Shown in pieces: positions 14,815-21,996 of a stretch of DNA of 21,996 nucleotides. The number at the start of each line of letters is the position of its first letter. The stretch's first letter is position 1. The notes below the pieces were generated by a model. The model did not search any database. It saw nothing but the letters and a program-made list of their open reading frames with translations, and had not been told where the DNA came from. The stretch comes from Deltaproteobacteria bacterium (GTDB lineage: Bacteria > Myxococcota_A > UBA9160): the NCBI GenBank assembly GCA_003520425.1, contig DOUU01000295.1, positions 23,032-45,027 on the forward strand, in the 5' to 3' direction. The position numbers were made by a program, and so were the translations under genes.

Positions 14815-15966
14815 ATGATGAGACGCGACCTCTTTGGTCAGGAACACGAACTCTTCCGAGCCCAGTTTCGACGTTTTGCCGAGAAGGAGATCGAGCCCAA
14901 GATCGCCGGCTGGAACGCGCGAGGAATGACCGACCGGGAGACATGGCGGCGCTGTGGTGAAGAAGGATTCCTCGGCGCGAACCAGCCGGAAGCGTACGGG
15001 GGCGCTGGAGGCGATTTCCTTTACGATGCGATTGTCATGGAGGAACTCGCGCGCTTGCGCGCCCATGCTCTCATGATTTCGCTGCACTCCGATATTTGCA
15101 TGCCGTACATCACCACCTACGGGACCGAGGAGCAGAAGCGGAAGTACCTGCCCGGGGCCATCGCGGGCACAATCCTCCTCGGCATCGCGATGACGGAGCC
15201 CGGGACGGGATCGGACCTCGCGAATGTGCAGACGAAAGCGCTCCGGGACGGCGACTCCTACGTCCTCAACGGCTCGAAGACGTTCATCTCGAACGGCCAG
15301 ATCGGGGATCTATTCATCGTCGTCGCGAAGACGAATCCTGACGCGAAGCCCGCTCACAAGGGGATCAGCCTGTTCCTGGTCGAGGCAGCAACCCCTGGTT
15401 TCGTGCGCGGGCGCAAGCTCGACAAGGTCGGCCTCAAGGGACAGGATACGAGCGAACTTTTTTTTCAGGAGTGCCGAGTTCCGGCCTCCAATCTGCTCGG
15501 TCACGAGGGCCAGGGTTTCCGCATGCTGATGGAGAAGCTCCAGCAGGAGCGTCTTTGCATCGGCGTCGCCTCCATTGCGTCCTGTCGGCGCACCCTCGAG
15601 GACACGATCGCCTACGTGCGCGAACGCCGCGCCTTTGGCAAGCCGATCGCCGCGTTCCAGAATACTCAGTTCAAACTGGCGGAGCTCGCGACCGAGGTCG
15701 AGCTGGGCCAGGCCTTCGTCGATCGCCTGCTCGTCGCCCACGTGCGTGGTGAGGAAATCGTCTCGGAAGTTTCCATGGCAAAGTGGTGGACCACGGATCT
15801 CCAAAAGCGACTGACCAGCGAATGCCTCCAGCTGCACGGGGGCTACGGCTTCATGCACGAGTATCCGGTCTCAACGGACTACGAGGACGCAGCCGTGCAG
15901 TCGATCTACGCGGGCACGAACGAGATCATGAAGGTGATCATCGCGAAGCGGATGGGGCTCGCCTAG
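14815..15966 (+). CDS. acyl-CoA dehydrogenase (LCAD/IVD-like)
   Basis: 383-residue FAD-dependent dehydrogenase. Features seen: LFGQEHELFRAQFRRFAEKEIEP N-terminal helix, AMTEPGTGSDLANVQTKA (flavin and substrate-binding strand), NGSKTFISNGQIGDLF, LQLHGGYGFMHEYP and the C-terminal IYAGTNEIMKVIIAKRMG. The Glu of the common YEGT motif is Ala, as in long-chain and isovaleryl-CoA dehydrogenases, which instead use a glutamate on helix G; the matching residue is Glu245 in QQERLCIG. It is therefore expected to be active and oxidise long- or branched-chain acyl-CoA. The upstream open frame is ignored because AGGAGAGGAG lies just before the double ATG (14815 or 14818). It converges on the esterase with a 3-base gap. 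Confidence 0.93.
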   Translation: MMRRDLFGQEHELFRAQFRRFAEKEIEPKIAGWNARGMTDRETWRRCGEEGFLGANQPEAYGGAGGDFLYDAIVMEELARLRAHALMISLHSDICMPYITTYGTEEQKRKYLPGAIAGTILLGIAMTEPGTGSDLANVQTKALRDGDSYVLNGSKTFISNGQIGDLFIVVAKTNPDAKPAHKGISLFLVEAATPGFVRGRKLDKVGLKGQDTSELFFQECRVPASNLLGHEGQGFRMLMEKLQQERLCIGVASIASCRRTLEDTIAYVRERRAFGKPIAAFQNTQFKLAELATEVELGQAFVDRLLVAHVRGEEIVSEVSMAKWWTTDLQKRLTSECLQLHGGYGFMHEYPVSTDYEDAAVQSIYAGTNEIMKVIIAKRMGLA

Positions 15967-15969
15967 ACC

Positions 15970-16920
15970 TCACTCCAGGTGTGCGCGCAGGAATCCGGCC
16001 ATCTCCTCGACCGACTTCGCACCCGCATCGAGGCCCGGAAAGAGCATGAAGTCGTGGGGCATGCTGGGATAGGTCAAGAGCGTGGCCTCCCGCCCCGCGC
16101 TGAGAAGCCTTTGTGCGAATGCCACTCCATCGTCATGGAGCATGTCGATCGTCCCGACGACCACGCAAGTCGGCGGGAACTTCGACAGATCACCGCGCAG
16201 GGGCGAGATGAACGGGTTCGACCAGCTTGCCCGCGGCGCATACGATTCACAGAAGAACCTCATCATTGCGTCGTCCAGAACGAGATCCCCGGGGCCGAAT
16301 CTGCGCGCTGACTCGGAGTTGAGCGCCAGATCAAGATCCGTCACCGGGCAAATCATGAGATTGGCGGTGGGCGGCTCCTCGCCACTGCCGAGAAGCCGCA
16401 TCGTCGTCGCGGCAGTGAGATTGCCTCCGGCAGAGTCGCCGCCCAGAAAGATGCGACGGCTGTCGCCGCCGACACGGGCCGCGTTCTCCCGGACCCAGCG
16501 GAAGGCCGCCACGCAGTCATCGAGCCCGTCGGGATAGGGGTGCTCGGGGGCGAGCCGATAGTCGACGCTGACCACCACGACCCCTGCCGCGATGCAGAGC
16601 TCCTTGGCGAGCTTTGCATGAGTCTCGGGAGAAAGGATCATCCAGCCCCCGCCGTGGAGGTACACGAGCGCGGGCCTTTTGGCTCCGGTCCCGGGCGGCT
16701 GAAACACCCGGACTCGCAGGGGTCGCCCTTTCGGACCCGGGATCCGCAGCTCCTCCTCACGTTCCACGGCCGGGGCGTTTGCATTGAGCAGCACCGAGAA
16801 GGCCGCCGTCTCCGCACGCATCGCTTGGGCTTCGAGCACGCGCTGCGCCGGGCGGGCGGCTCGCATGAGATCGAAGAGCTGCTTCACCTGGGCGTTCATC
16901 GGCTCGCGCGGATCAGACAT
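15970..16920 (-). CDS. alpha/beta hydrolase, hormone-sensitive lipase (family IV) esterase type
   Basis: 316 residues with the HSL family hallmarks: oxyanion motif HGGG (89-92), VSVDYRLAPEHPYP (117-130), nucleophile elbow GGDSAGG (Ser163), acid Asp259 in VGTIDMLHDDG and His289 in PHDF. Such enzymes hydrolyse short- to medium-chain acyl esters; the true substrate is unknown. There is no signal peptide, so it is cytoplasmic. The ATG used has GGAGG eight bases upstream; a TTG at 16941 would add seven residues. It lies 36 bases downstream of the LysE-type gene on the same strand and may be co-transcribed with it. Its 3' end faces the acyl-CoA dehydrogenase. Confidence 0.92.
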   Translation of the reverse strand: MSDPREPMNAQVKQLFDLMRAARPAQRVLEAQAMRAETAAFSVLLNANAPAVEREEELRIPGPKGRPLRVRVFQPPGTGAKRPALVYLHGGGWMILSPETHAKLAKELCIAAGVVVVSVDYRLAPEHPYPDGLDDCVAAFRWVRENAARVGGDSRRIFLGGDSAGGNLTAATTMRLLGSGEEPPTANLMICPVTDLDLALNSESARRFGPGDLVLDDAMMRFFCESYAPRASWSNPFISPLRGDLSKFPPTCVVVGTIDMLHDDGVAFAQRLLSAGREATLLTYPSMPHDFMLFPGLDAGAKSVEEMAGFLRAHLE

Positions 16921-16956
16921 GCCCGACGCCTCCGTGCGCAATCGCTCGAAACTCCC

Positions 16957-17592
16957 CTAGCCAGGAAGCGCACGAAACCAAAGACTTCCAAGGATCGCGA
17001 CACCACAAAGAGAAACTGCTACGCCGGCAATGGGGTTCACGAGGCGAAGCCACCGCGTTGCCATCCGCCCGCGCGCCCACGCGATCGTGCTCGCGAGGAC
17101 AAGCCACCATAGCGCCGAGCCCGTGAGGACACCCACCACCCGTGCGGGGGCCGAGGTGCGCAGCCCGTTGAGTTCGAGTGCGGCACACGCGGCGCCGAGA
17201 GCAAAGAGCGGAGCGGGATTCGAAAGGGTGAGCAGAAAGGTCGAAACGAAGGCCGAAGCGAGTCCCCGAACCCCGCCGGACGCCCCCGGGGTGAGAGAGG
17301 GGTTGGGCGCAGGCGAGAGCGCGGTCGCCGCCCCGATCACAACGAGGCCGAGGCCTCCCACCAGCCGAAGTTCCGCCAAATGCGCCGAGATGACTGCAGG
17401 AAGGAGGCCGATCCCGCCTGCGGCGGCCGCGGCGAACGCTCCGTCGGCGAGAGCCGCTCCAAGCCCGGACGCAAGCCCGGGCAGCCAACCCGTCGCGAGG
17501 GTGCGCCGGATGCAGACGAGGTTGACCGGGCCGACCGGGGCAGCGATCGCGACCCCGAGCGCGATGCTCGCAAGAGCCGGCGCGAGTTCCAT
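16957..17592 (-). CDS. LysE/RhtB-family amino acid or metabolite exporter
   Basis: 211 residues with about five to six hydrophobic segments, the size and topology of LysE-type exporters of the inner membrane. The N-terminus (IALGVAIAAPVGPVNLVCIRRTLATGWLPGLASGLGAALADGAF) carries the PxGPV and G-x-G-A-x-x-x-D patterns of the family, and NPAPLF (about 125-130) matches the second conserved loop. The substrate is unknown: family members export lysine, homoserine, threonine and related compounds. The ATG at 17592 was chosen over a start 18 codons upstream because the extra residues are arginine-rich and unlike the family; GAGGG lies nine bases upstream. It diverges from the exported protein at 17686. 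Confidence 0.85.
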   Translation of the reverse strand: MELAPALASIALGVAIAAPVGPVNLVCIRRTLATGWLPGLASGLGAALADGAFAAAAAGGIGLLPAVISAHLAELRLVGGLGLVVIGAATALSPAPNPSLTPGASGGVRGLASAFVSTFLLTLSNPAPLFALGAACAALELNGLRTSAPARVVGVLTGSALWWLVLASTIAWARGRMATRWLRLVNPIAGVAVSLCGVAILGSLWFRALPG

Positions 17593-17685
17593 TGGCTCGA
17601 TCCCTCGGCGCCCGCGCCGCCCCGCGCGCGATCGGCGGCAATTCATTTTGTGGGCCTTGATGGGCTGCTACGATGGCTGGCAATC

Positions 17686-18483
17686 ATGACTTCGTTCGTC
17701 CGTTCCATCGCGCTCGGCGCGGTGTTTGCCGTCTCTCTGCCGTTCTCCTCCATCGCCGAATCGAGTCTCGAGCTGCCCTTGCAGGCTCCCTTCGGGGCCC
17801 TCCCTGCAGCCACCTATGACGAGAACACCATGAATCGGGTCGGCGACGCGAAGGTGAGCCTCACGCGCCTGCCGAATGGGAACCTGCTGATGGTCGCAGC
17901 GGGCGCCATCGATGGCGCCGAGGCCAGCGTCGTCATGAGCGAGCTTGAGCGAACGAAAGACGGCGCTGGGCTGAGGCCCGTTTGGCAGGAGTCCCATTCC
18001 TGGGCGGCGGGAGGGCAAAGCCACGGGATGATGTGGATCGACCACCGTGCAGGCCGCGCCCTCTGCACACCGGCTGAGGGCTCGGACGAGACACCCTTCG
18101 AACTTGCTTTGCAGAATCCGGATCTGATCGCCAACGTCCCCATGCACCTGCTCTTCTTGCCGCTCATCTCGGGGGCGAAGGAGGAGGTGAGCTTCGACTT
18201 CTTGGTCTGCAAGATACGCCGTGTGGTGTCTGCAAAGGCGAGGGTGGCGCGGCATCTCGCATCCTCGAGTGCCGGTGACTTGATCGAGGTGCGGTCGGAG
18301 ATCGATCTCGGTCCCGTGCTCACGCCGCTCGCCCGCGCCTTCCTTCCGAGATTTTCCTTTTGGTTTGATACGGGAGAGCCCGAGCGCTGGGTGGGCCACC
18401 GCATGCCCCTCGGAACCGGAGGTCCGCAGGTGCTGATCGTGCGTGCCGGCATCCCTGTGCGTGAGCTCGAGGCGTCGCAATAG
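17686..18483 (+). CDS. exported protein of unknown function
   Basis: 265 residues that I do not recognise. The N-terminus is a typical Sec signal peptide (MTSFVRSIALGAVFAVSLPFSSIA, cleavage near A24/E25), so the protein is probably periplasmic or surface-exposed. The rest is soluble-looking, with alternating beta-type patterns (AKVSLTRLPNGNLLMVAAG; EVSFDFLVCKIRRVVSAKARV; RFSFWFDTGEPERWVGHRMPLGTGGPQVLIVRAG) and two cysteines that could form a disulfide. There is no lipobox. The frame is open for about 300 bases upstream, but this ATG is the one that gives a signal peptide. It diverges from the LysE-type gene and converges on the N-acyltransferase with a 7-base gap. The composition fits its neighbours, so there is no sign of recent transfer. 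Confidence 0.75.
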   Translation: MTSFVRSIALGAVFAVSLPFSSIAESSLELPLQAPFGALPAATYDENTMNRVGDAKVSLTRLPNGNLLMVAAGAIDGAEASVVMSELERTKDGAGLRPVWQESHSWAAGGQSHGMMWIDHRAGRALCTPAEGSDETPFELALQNPDLIANVPMHLLFLPLISGAKEEVSFDFLVCKIRRVVSAKARVARHLASSSAGDLIEVRSEIDLGPVLTPLARAFLPRFSFWFDTGEPERWVGHRMPLGTGGPQVLIVRAGIPVRELEASQ

Positions 18484-18490
18484 GGAGCGC

Positions 18491-19507
18491 TCACGTCCCT
18501 GCGTGTGCGGCGAGAAAGTCGGCTGCCTGCCCTCCCATGTAGAACTCGAGCAGCCGCGGCGAGGTCCGGGCCAGGTTCACCACCACGAGGCCGTCCAGCA
18601 CGCCAGCAAAAGCGGGATCGACGTTCCACGCCAAGAAGCGCCCGCCGAGCTTGAGGTACTCGCGCACGAGGACCGGGAGCCCCTTGCTGTCCGGCTCCTC
18701 CGCCGCCACAAGCTGCGAGAGCCGTTCGGGCGCGCTTGCCGCCGCCATCCTGGCCTTCCGGCGCGCCCGCCACCCCGGGCGCAGGGGCCTCCGAGGTCGC
18801 ACGTGGGCTGCGAGCGCCGGCTCGCCGTAGTGGTGCGAGAGCGATGCCGCGATGAGTGCGCGCGATGCGGGTGAGTAGCCCGCAGACACGCTGACTGCGC
18901 CGAACAGCATCTTCACCTTGGGCCTTGCAAGCACCAACTGCCCGATCCCCTTCCAGAGCAGCATCAGCGCGCCCGCCGAACGCTGGTACTCCGCCCGTAC
19001 GAAGGAGCGGCCGAGCTCGATCGCCGGCCCGAGCGCAGCGAAGAACGCGTCGTCAAGCTCAAACAGGGAATGGGTGTAGAGCCCGGCTGCTCCAAACACC
19101 GGCCGCAGGCGTTCGGTCTCGCCAAGACGATACGCACCCACAAGCTCCCCGGCCTGACGATCCCATACAAAGAGGTGCTCGTAGGTTCGATCGAAGAGGT
19201 CGAGGTCCAGCTCCCGGCCTGTACCCTCCCCGGCCGAACGGAAGGTGATCTCGCGCAGGCGGCCGATCTCGCGTAGCAGCGCCGGGATCTGCGCTGCGCC
19301 AGCGGCGGCGACCAAGTAGCGATCGTGAGGTACCAGCGCGGCGCTTTCGAGGCGCGCCACCTCCTCGCGCATCCAGCCCTCGTCCCGCCGCGGCGCGATC
19401 GGCGCGAGCTTCAAGGGCCGTACACTGCCGGGTTGAATCGGCCTCCGACGTCGCAGCCCCAGCCAGGGAAGACCGGGCCGCAGGACTCCAACACTTGAGT
19501 AGGACAT
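18491..19507 (-). CDS. GNAT-type N-acyltransferase (OlsB-like, aminolipid synthesis)
   Basis: 338 residues of the hemolysin-like/OlsB acetyltransferase type. The GNAT portion spans about 45-215: EEVARLESAALVPHDRYLVAAAG, LREITFRSAGEGTGRELDLDLFDRTYEHLFVWDRQAGELVGAYRLGET and ELGRSFVRAEYQRSAGALMLLWKGIGQLV. A C-terminal part (about 270-330: GLPVLVREYLKLGGRFLAWNVDPAFAGVLDGLVVVNL) is shared with long members of this group, beyond the shorter classical OlsB. OlsB and GlsB proteins N-acylate ornithine or glycine with a 3-hydroxyacyl chain to make lyso-aminolipids. The divergent PlsC-type gene would supply the second, O-acyl step. The ATG was chosen over a longer open frame; a GTG lies one codon upstream. 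The amino acid acceptor is not predictable. Confidence 0.8.
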   Translation of the reverse strand: MSYSSVGVLRPGLPWLGLRRRRPIQPGSVRPLKLAPIAPRRDEGWMREEVARLESAALVPHDRYLVAAAGAAQIPALLREIGRLREITFRSAGEGTGRELDLDLFDRTYEHLFVWDRQAGELVGAYRLGETERLRPVFGAAGLYTHSLFELDDAFFAALGPAIELGRSFVRAEYQRSAGALMLLWKGIGQLVLARPKVKMLFGAVSVSAGYSPASRALIAASLSHHYGEPALAAHVRPRRPLRPGWRARRKARMAAASAPERLSQLVAAEEPDSKGLPVLVREYLKLGGRFLAWNVDPAFAGVLDGLVVVNLARTSPRLLEFYMGGQAADFLAAHAGT

Positions 19508-19710
19508 CACCGACCCCCCATCCCCGAAGAGCTCGTCGAGCGTTCGGTGCCCTAAGATTCGGATTGGTGATTCACAGGACTGTCGCAATTGAGGGACGAG
19601 CGCGTGACGCCCCATTTTCTCCGCCGCCGCTTCACCTGAACGCCACGACGCGAGCCGAGCTTCTTGCGCGAGATCGCAGGCCGCGAACACCCCCGAAGGA
19701 GATCCGCCCC

Positions 19711-20508
19711 ATGGGACTGCTCGGTACCGCTCGCGTCACGTTGCGTCTCTTCGCCTTGGCCGCGTTGACCGCATTCACCGTCCTGCGCATGAAAGTGAGT
19801 GCCAGGCTGCGAGGAGGCTGCCCCCATGTCGCCACCCGACACGGGCATTTGTGGGCGCGCCGGATGGTGAATCTACTCGGTGTTAAGGTCGAGGTGCACG
19901 GCATTCCGCCGACAGGTCCTGTCCTCCTTCTCGCGAACCACCGTTCCTACGTGGACATCGCCGCGCTCCTCGCCCAGCGACCCTGTGCGTTCCTGGCGAA
20001 GGCGGAGATCGCAGAGTGGCCGCTTTTTGGAGCGGCCGCGCGCGAGACGCATACCGTGTTTGTGAGGCGGGAGGACAAGGCCAGCCGCAAGGCGGCCCGT
20101 GGCGGTGCGCTGGCGCTGCTGCGCCAGGGCGTTGCATTCGCTGCCTTCCCGGAAGGCACGACCTCCCGCGGCCCCGGCGCCCTTCCGTTTTTCCCCGGCC
20201 TCTTCGAGCTCGCCGCCGAGCACGGGATCTCGGTTGTTCCGGTCGCGATCGAGTACGCAAGCCGCGATGATGCCTGGGTCGGCGACGATGGGTTTATCCC
20301 CCACTTTCTGGGCTGCTTTCGCAAGCGTCGCGTCCAGGTAGCGCTCGCGTTCGGTCCCGTTCTCCATCACCCCGACAAGGAGGGTCTAAAGCGCGAGGCG
20401 GAGGCCTGGATTCGCGCGCGGCTGCAGACGCTGGCGCCCTGTGGGGCTCTCGTGCGCGGGGAGATCCCGCGCGCCTCGGGACCCGCGGCGGCGCCGACAC
20501 CCGCGTAA
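19711..20508 (+). CDS. 1-acylglycerol-3-phosphate O-acyltransferase family (PlsC/OlsA-like)
   Basis: 265-residue membrane-associated acyltransferase. An N-terminal hydrophobic helix (about 8-25) is followed by the catalytic HX4D motif NHRSYVD (His77, Asp82), LAKAEIAEWPLFG, the FPEGTTS motif (147-153) and VVPVAIEY. PlsC enzymes acylate lysophosphatidic acid; OlsA relatives acylate lyso-ornithine lipid. The divergent OlsB-like gene 203 bases away favours an aminolipid role, but a general phospholipid role cannot be excluded. The ATG has AAGGAG nine bases upstream; the frame is open further upstream, but the extra residues are unlike the family. The C-terminal alanine/proline-rich tail is dispensable-looking. 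Confidence 0.88.
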   Translation: MGLLGTARVTLRLFALAALTAFTVLRMKVSARLRGGCPHVATRHGHLWARRMVNLLGVKVEVHGIPPTGPVLLLANHRSYVDIAALLAQRPCAFLAKAEIAEWPLFGAAARETHTVFVRREDKASRKAARGGALALLRQGVAFAAFPEGTTSRGPGALPFFPGLFELAAEHGISVVPVAIEYASRDDAWVGDDGFIPHFLGCFRKRRVQVALAFGPVLHHPDKEGLKREAEAWIRARLQTLAPCGALVRGEIPRASGPAAAPTPA

Positions 20509-20886
20509 GCGATCGGGGCCACCGCTTCCGGGGCGGCTTCAAGGCTCGCCCGCTCGGTCCCATCTAGTTTTCTAGTCTCTCTTGGCCGCCCGAACTTGCC
20601 CTGCGAAGGGACAAGCGCTGGGCCGCGCCGCCACTCGCCCTGGGTCTCGCACCGCCCGGATCCTCGTCCAGCCGGGATGCGCCAAACCGGGGGACTTGCG
20701 GAGGTACGGGCGTTCGGGACGATGCTCTCTTGAGCGTACCGCGCAGGGTTGGCACGCTCGCCGCGGCCAGGGAAGTGGAGGCTCCATGCGATTCGTCGGG
20801 GCTTACCGGCGTACCGCGCGTGCGGAAACCGGGATGTGTGTGTCTAGAGGACGAGCTCCCTCGCCCCACCGGCCGGGACTCGCCTG
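20509..20886. other. 378-base intergenic region without a convincing gene
   Basis: The open frames here are short and arginine/proline-rich, with no family pattern. Features seen: a small CTAG-TTTT-CTAG inverted repeat near 20566-20577 that could form a weak hairpin after the PlsC-type gene, a direct repeat of GCGTACCGCGC, and a TTGGCACG at 20749-20756 resembling a sigma-54 -24 element without a good -12 element. It presumably contains the promoter of the serine hydrolase gene. Confidence 0.5.
20734..20819. repeat. direct repeat of an 11-mer (two copies)
   Basis: GCGTACCGCGC occurs at 20734-20744 and again at 20809-20819, 75 bases apart, upstream of the serine hydrolase start. Each copy could be a regulator half-site, but in DNA this GC-rich an exact 11-mer pair may be chance. 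Confidence 0.35.
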
Positions 20887-21996
20887 GTGATTCACCGCTC
20901 GCGATTCCCCGTGTGGGGCATCGCAGCCGTCCTGTGGGCCAGCTCCGCGCAGGGGGCGGCTCCGGACGAACTGCGATCTCGCGTCGATGCGATCGCTGCC
21001 CAGCATCTTGGCCCGGGAGCCGCCGCCAGCTTGGCTGTCGGCGTCCACGACCACGGCCGCGAGGCCGCGTTCTTCTACGGCGACGCCGGACGAGACCTCG
21101 GAACTCCCACTGCGGACACTCTGTTTGAGCTCGGCTCCCTGACCCAGGTCTTCACAGCCACCATCCTGGCCGCTCTCGCCGAACGCGGAATGGTGGGGCT
21201 CGATGATCCGCTGCAGCAGTTCGCGCCCAAGGGAATCACCGTCCCTGGCTTCCAAGGCCAGCCGATCCGACTCATTGATCTCGCCACCCATACCTCCGGC
21301 CTGCCGCGAGACGTGCCGCGCAAGGGGGCAACGCTCACGCTTGAGGGCATGTGGGAGTTCGTCAACGCCTCCAAGCTGGATTACGCGCCAGGGACCCGGT
21401 ATTCCTACTCCAACCTCGGATTCGCGCTGCTGGGCCGCGCCCTCATCAGGGCCGCCGGCACCCGAGGCTACCAAGCGGTGCTGACGCGGGAAGTGCTGGT
21501 GCCGCTCGGGATGAGCAGCACCTGGCTTGTTCCCGAGGTGCCGGACCGCGCAAGGCTCGCCCAAGGCCGCGGAGTCGACGGGGAGATCGCGCGCTACGAG
21601 CTTCCGAGCTGGCCCGCGTTTCTGCCCGCCAGCGGCCTCAGTTCGAGCCTCGACGACATGATGAGGTTCCTGCGCTTCGCGATGGGCGTCCGCGAGACGG
21701 GTCTGTCGCCCTTGCTCAATCTCCTCGAGCGACCCCGCCGCCCTGCCGAGCCGTACGGAAACGTGGCTCTCGGCTGGCAGGTCTACACGCTCGAGGGGGG
21801 CGAGATCTTGGTGGCGAAGAACGGCGAGACGCTCGGTTTCTCGAGTTTCGTGGCCTTCCTCCCCGCCCTGCATTCGGGCGTGCTTGTGCTCGCGAGCTCG
21901 CCGCATCAAGCAAGGCAAATCGGAACCGAGGTCTTGCGAGAGATGGTGAGCGAGATCGAGATTCCTCAGGAGATCCCCGACGAGAGCGCCGGAGAC
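20887..21996 (+). CDS. exported serine hydrolase, beta-lactamase/penicillin-binding fold, SxxK motif altered (3' end outside window)
   Basis: 370 residues are visible, with no stop before the window end. A Sec-type signal peptide (MIHRSRFPVWGIAAVLWASSAQG, cleavage before AAPDE) predicts a periplasmic or secreted protein. The class C beta-lactamase/esterase fold is clear: TLFELGSLTQVFTATILAALAERGMVGLDDPL, IRLIDLATHTSGLPRD, YAPGTRYSYSNLGFALLGRAL (Tyr174-Ser-Asn176) and the third motif KNGETLGFSSFVAFLP (Lys311-Asn-Gly313). The first motif reads SLTQ (Ser84 to Gln87; codons 21136-21147), so the expected SxxK general-base lysine is a glutamine. Ser84 and Tyr174 are kept. GTG is the only plausible start after an in-frame TAG at 20845. 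It may be inactive, slow, or a binding protein. Confidence 0.85.
   Translation, partial: MIHRSRFPVWGIAAVLWASSAQGAAPDELRSRVDAIAAQHLGPGAAASLAVGVHDHGREAAFFYGDAGRDLGTPTADTLFELGSLTQVFTATILAALAERGMVGLDDPLQQFAPKGITVPGFQGQPIRLIDLATHTSGLPRDVPRKGATLTLEGMWEFVNASKLDYAPGTRYSYSNLGFALLGRALIRAAGTRGYQAVLTREVLVPLGMSSTWLVPEVPDRARLAQGRGVDGEIARYELPSWPAFLPASGLSSSLDDMMRFLRFAMGVRETGLSPLLNLLERPRRPAEPYGNVALGWQVYTLEGGEILVAKNGETLGFSSFVAFLPALHSGVLVLASSPHQARQIGTEVLREMVSEIEIPQEIPDESAGD

Noticed and set aside
20749..20764. Sigma-54-like promoter (TTGGCACG-N4-CCGC)
   Set aside because: The -24 element is good, but the -12 element has CC in place of TT, and no sigma-54 activator or other supporting site is seen nearby.
1..21996. 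Search by eye for tRNA, rRNA, CRISPR repeats, insertion sequences and toxin-antitoxin pairs
   Set aside because: No cloverleaf, regularly spaced repeat, transposase motif or small paired-gene module was recognised. Short RNAs could be missed without a covariance search.

Overview
The window is GC-rich (about two thirds G+C by eye) and densely coded on both strands, with short gaps, frequent 4-base start/stop overlaps and several GTG starts. The gene content suggests a Gram-negative, metabolically versatile aerobe: a GspE-type secretion ATPase, a secretin-like protein, many flavin monooxygenase or acyl-CoA dehydrogenase-fold enzymes, alpha/beta hydrolases, and a TetR-controlled operon. This mix is common in Myxococcota, Binatota and other former Deltaproteobacteria. 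The lineage is an inference; the window has no rRNA or other phylogenetic marker.

Left part (1-2949, plus strand): the C-terminal end of a GspE/PilB ATPase, a Ycf46-type AAA+ ATPase overlapping it by 4 bases, and a small exported secretin-domain protein. These look like one operon linked to type II secretion or type IV pili. A minus-strand SAM-dependent O-methyltransferase follows (2986-4044). Divergent from it is a plus-strand run of three genes (4282-7476): a luciferase-like flavin monooxygenase, a translationally coupled HsaA/DszC-type monooxygenase, and a divergent Fpg/Nei DNA glycosylase.

Middle (7521-12390, minus strand): read in the direction of transcription, an SDR oxidoreductase, a TetR regulator, a second luciferase-like monooxygenase, an alpha/beta hydrolase and a ceramidase-fold protein. 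A 10+4+10 perfect palindrome and a second TTGAC-N5-GTCAA repeat sit directly upstream of tetR and abut its ATG. This points to autoregulation from a leaderless or nearly leaderless promoter. The operon looks like a regulated catabolic unit (oxygenation, hydrolysis, amide or ester cleavage); its substrate cannot be read from the sequence.

Right part (12489-21996): an endonuclease/exonuclease/phosphatase-fold protein, an L-threonine aldolase and an LCAD/IVD-like acyl-CoA dehydrogenase (plus strand); an HSL-type esterase and a LysE-type exporter (minus strand); an unrecognised exported protein (plus strand); then a divergent pair of acyltransferases, a GNAT-type N-acyltransferase (minus) and a PlsC/OlsA-type O-acyltransferase (plus), that resembles an ornithine- or glycine-lipid synthesis pair. 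The window ends inside an exported serine-hydrolase (beta-lactamase fold) gene whose SxxK motif reads SLTQ, so it lacks the usual catalytic lysine.

I saw no rRNA, tRNA, CRISPR array, insertion sequence or phage gene. No clearly new defence or mobile system is present. The most interesting items are the secretion-ATPase/Ycf46/mini-secretin operon, the tetR operator, and three enzymes with altered catalytic residues (serine hydrolase, ceramidase-fold protein, Fpg-like protein).
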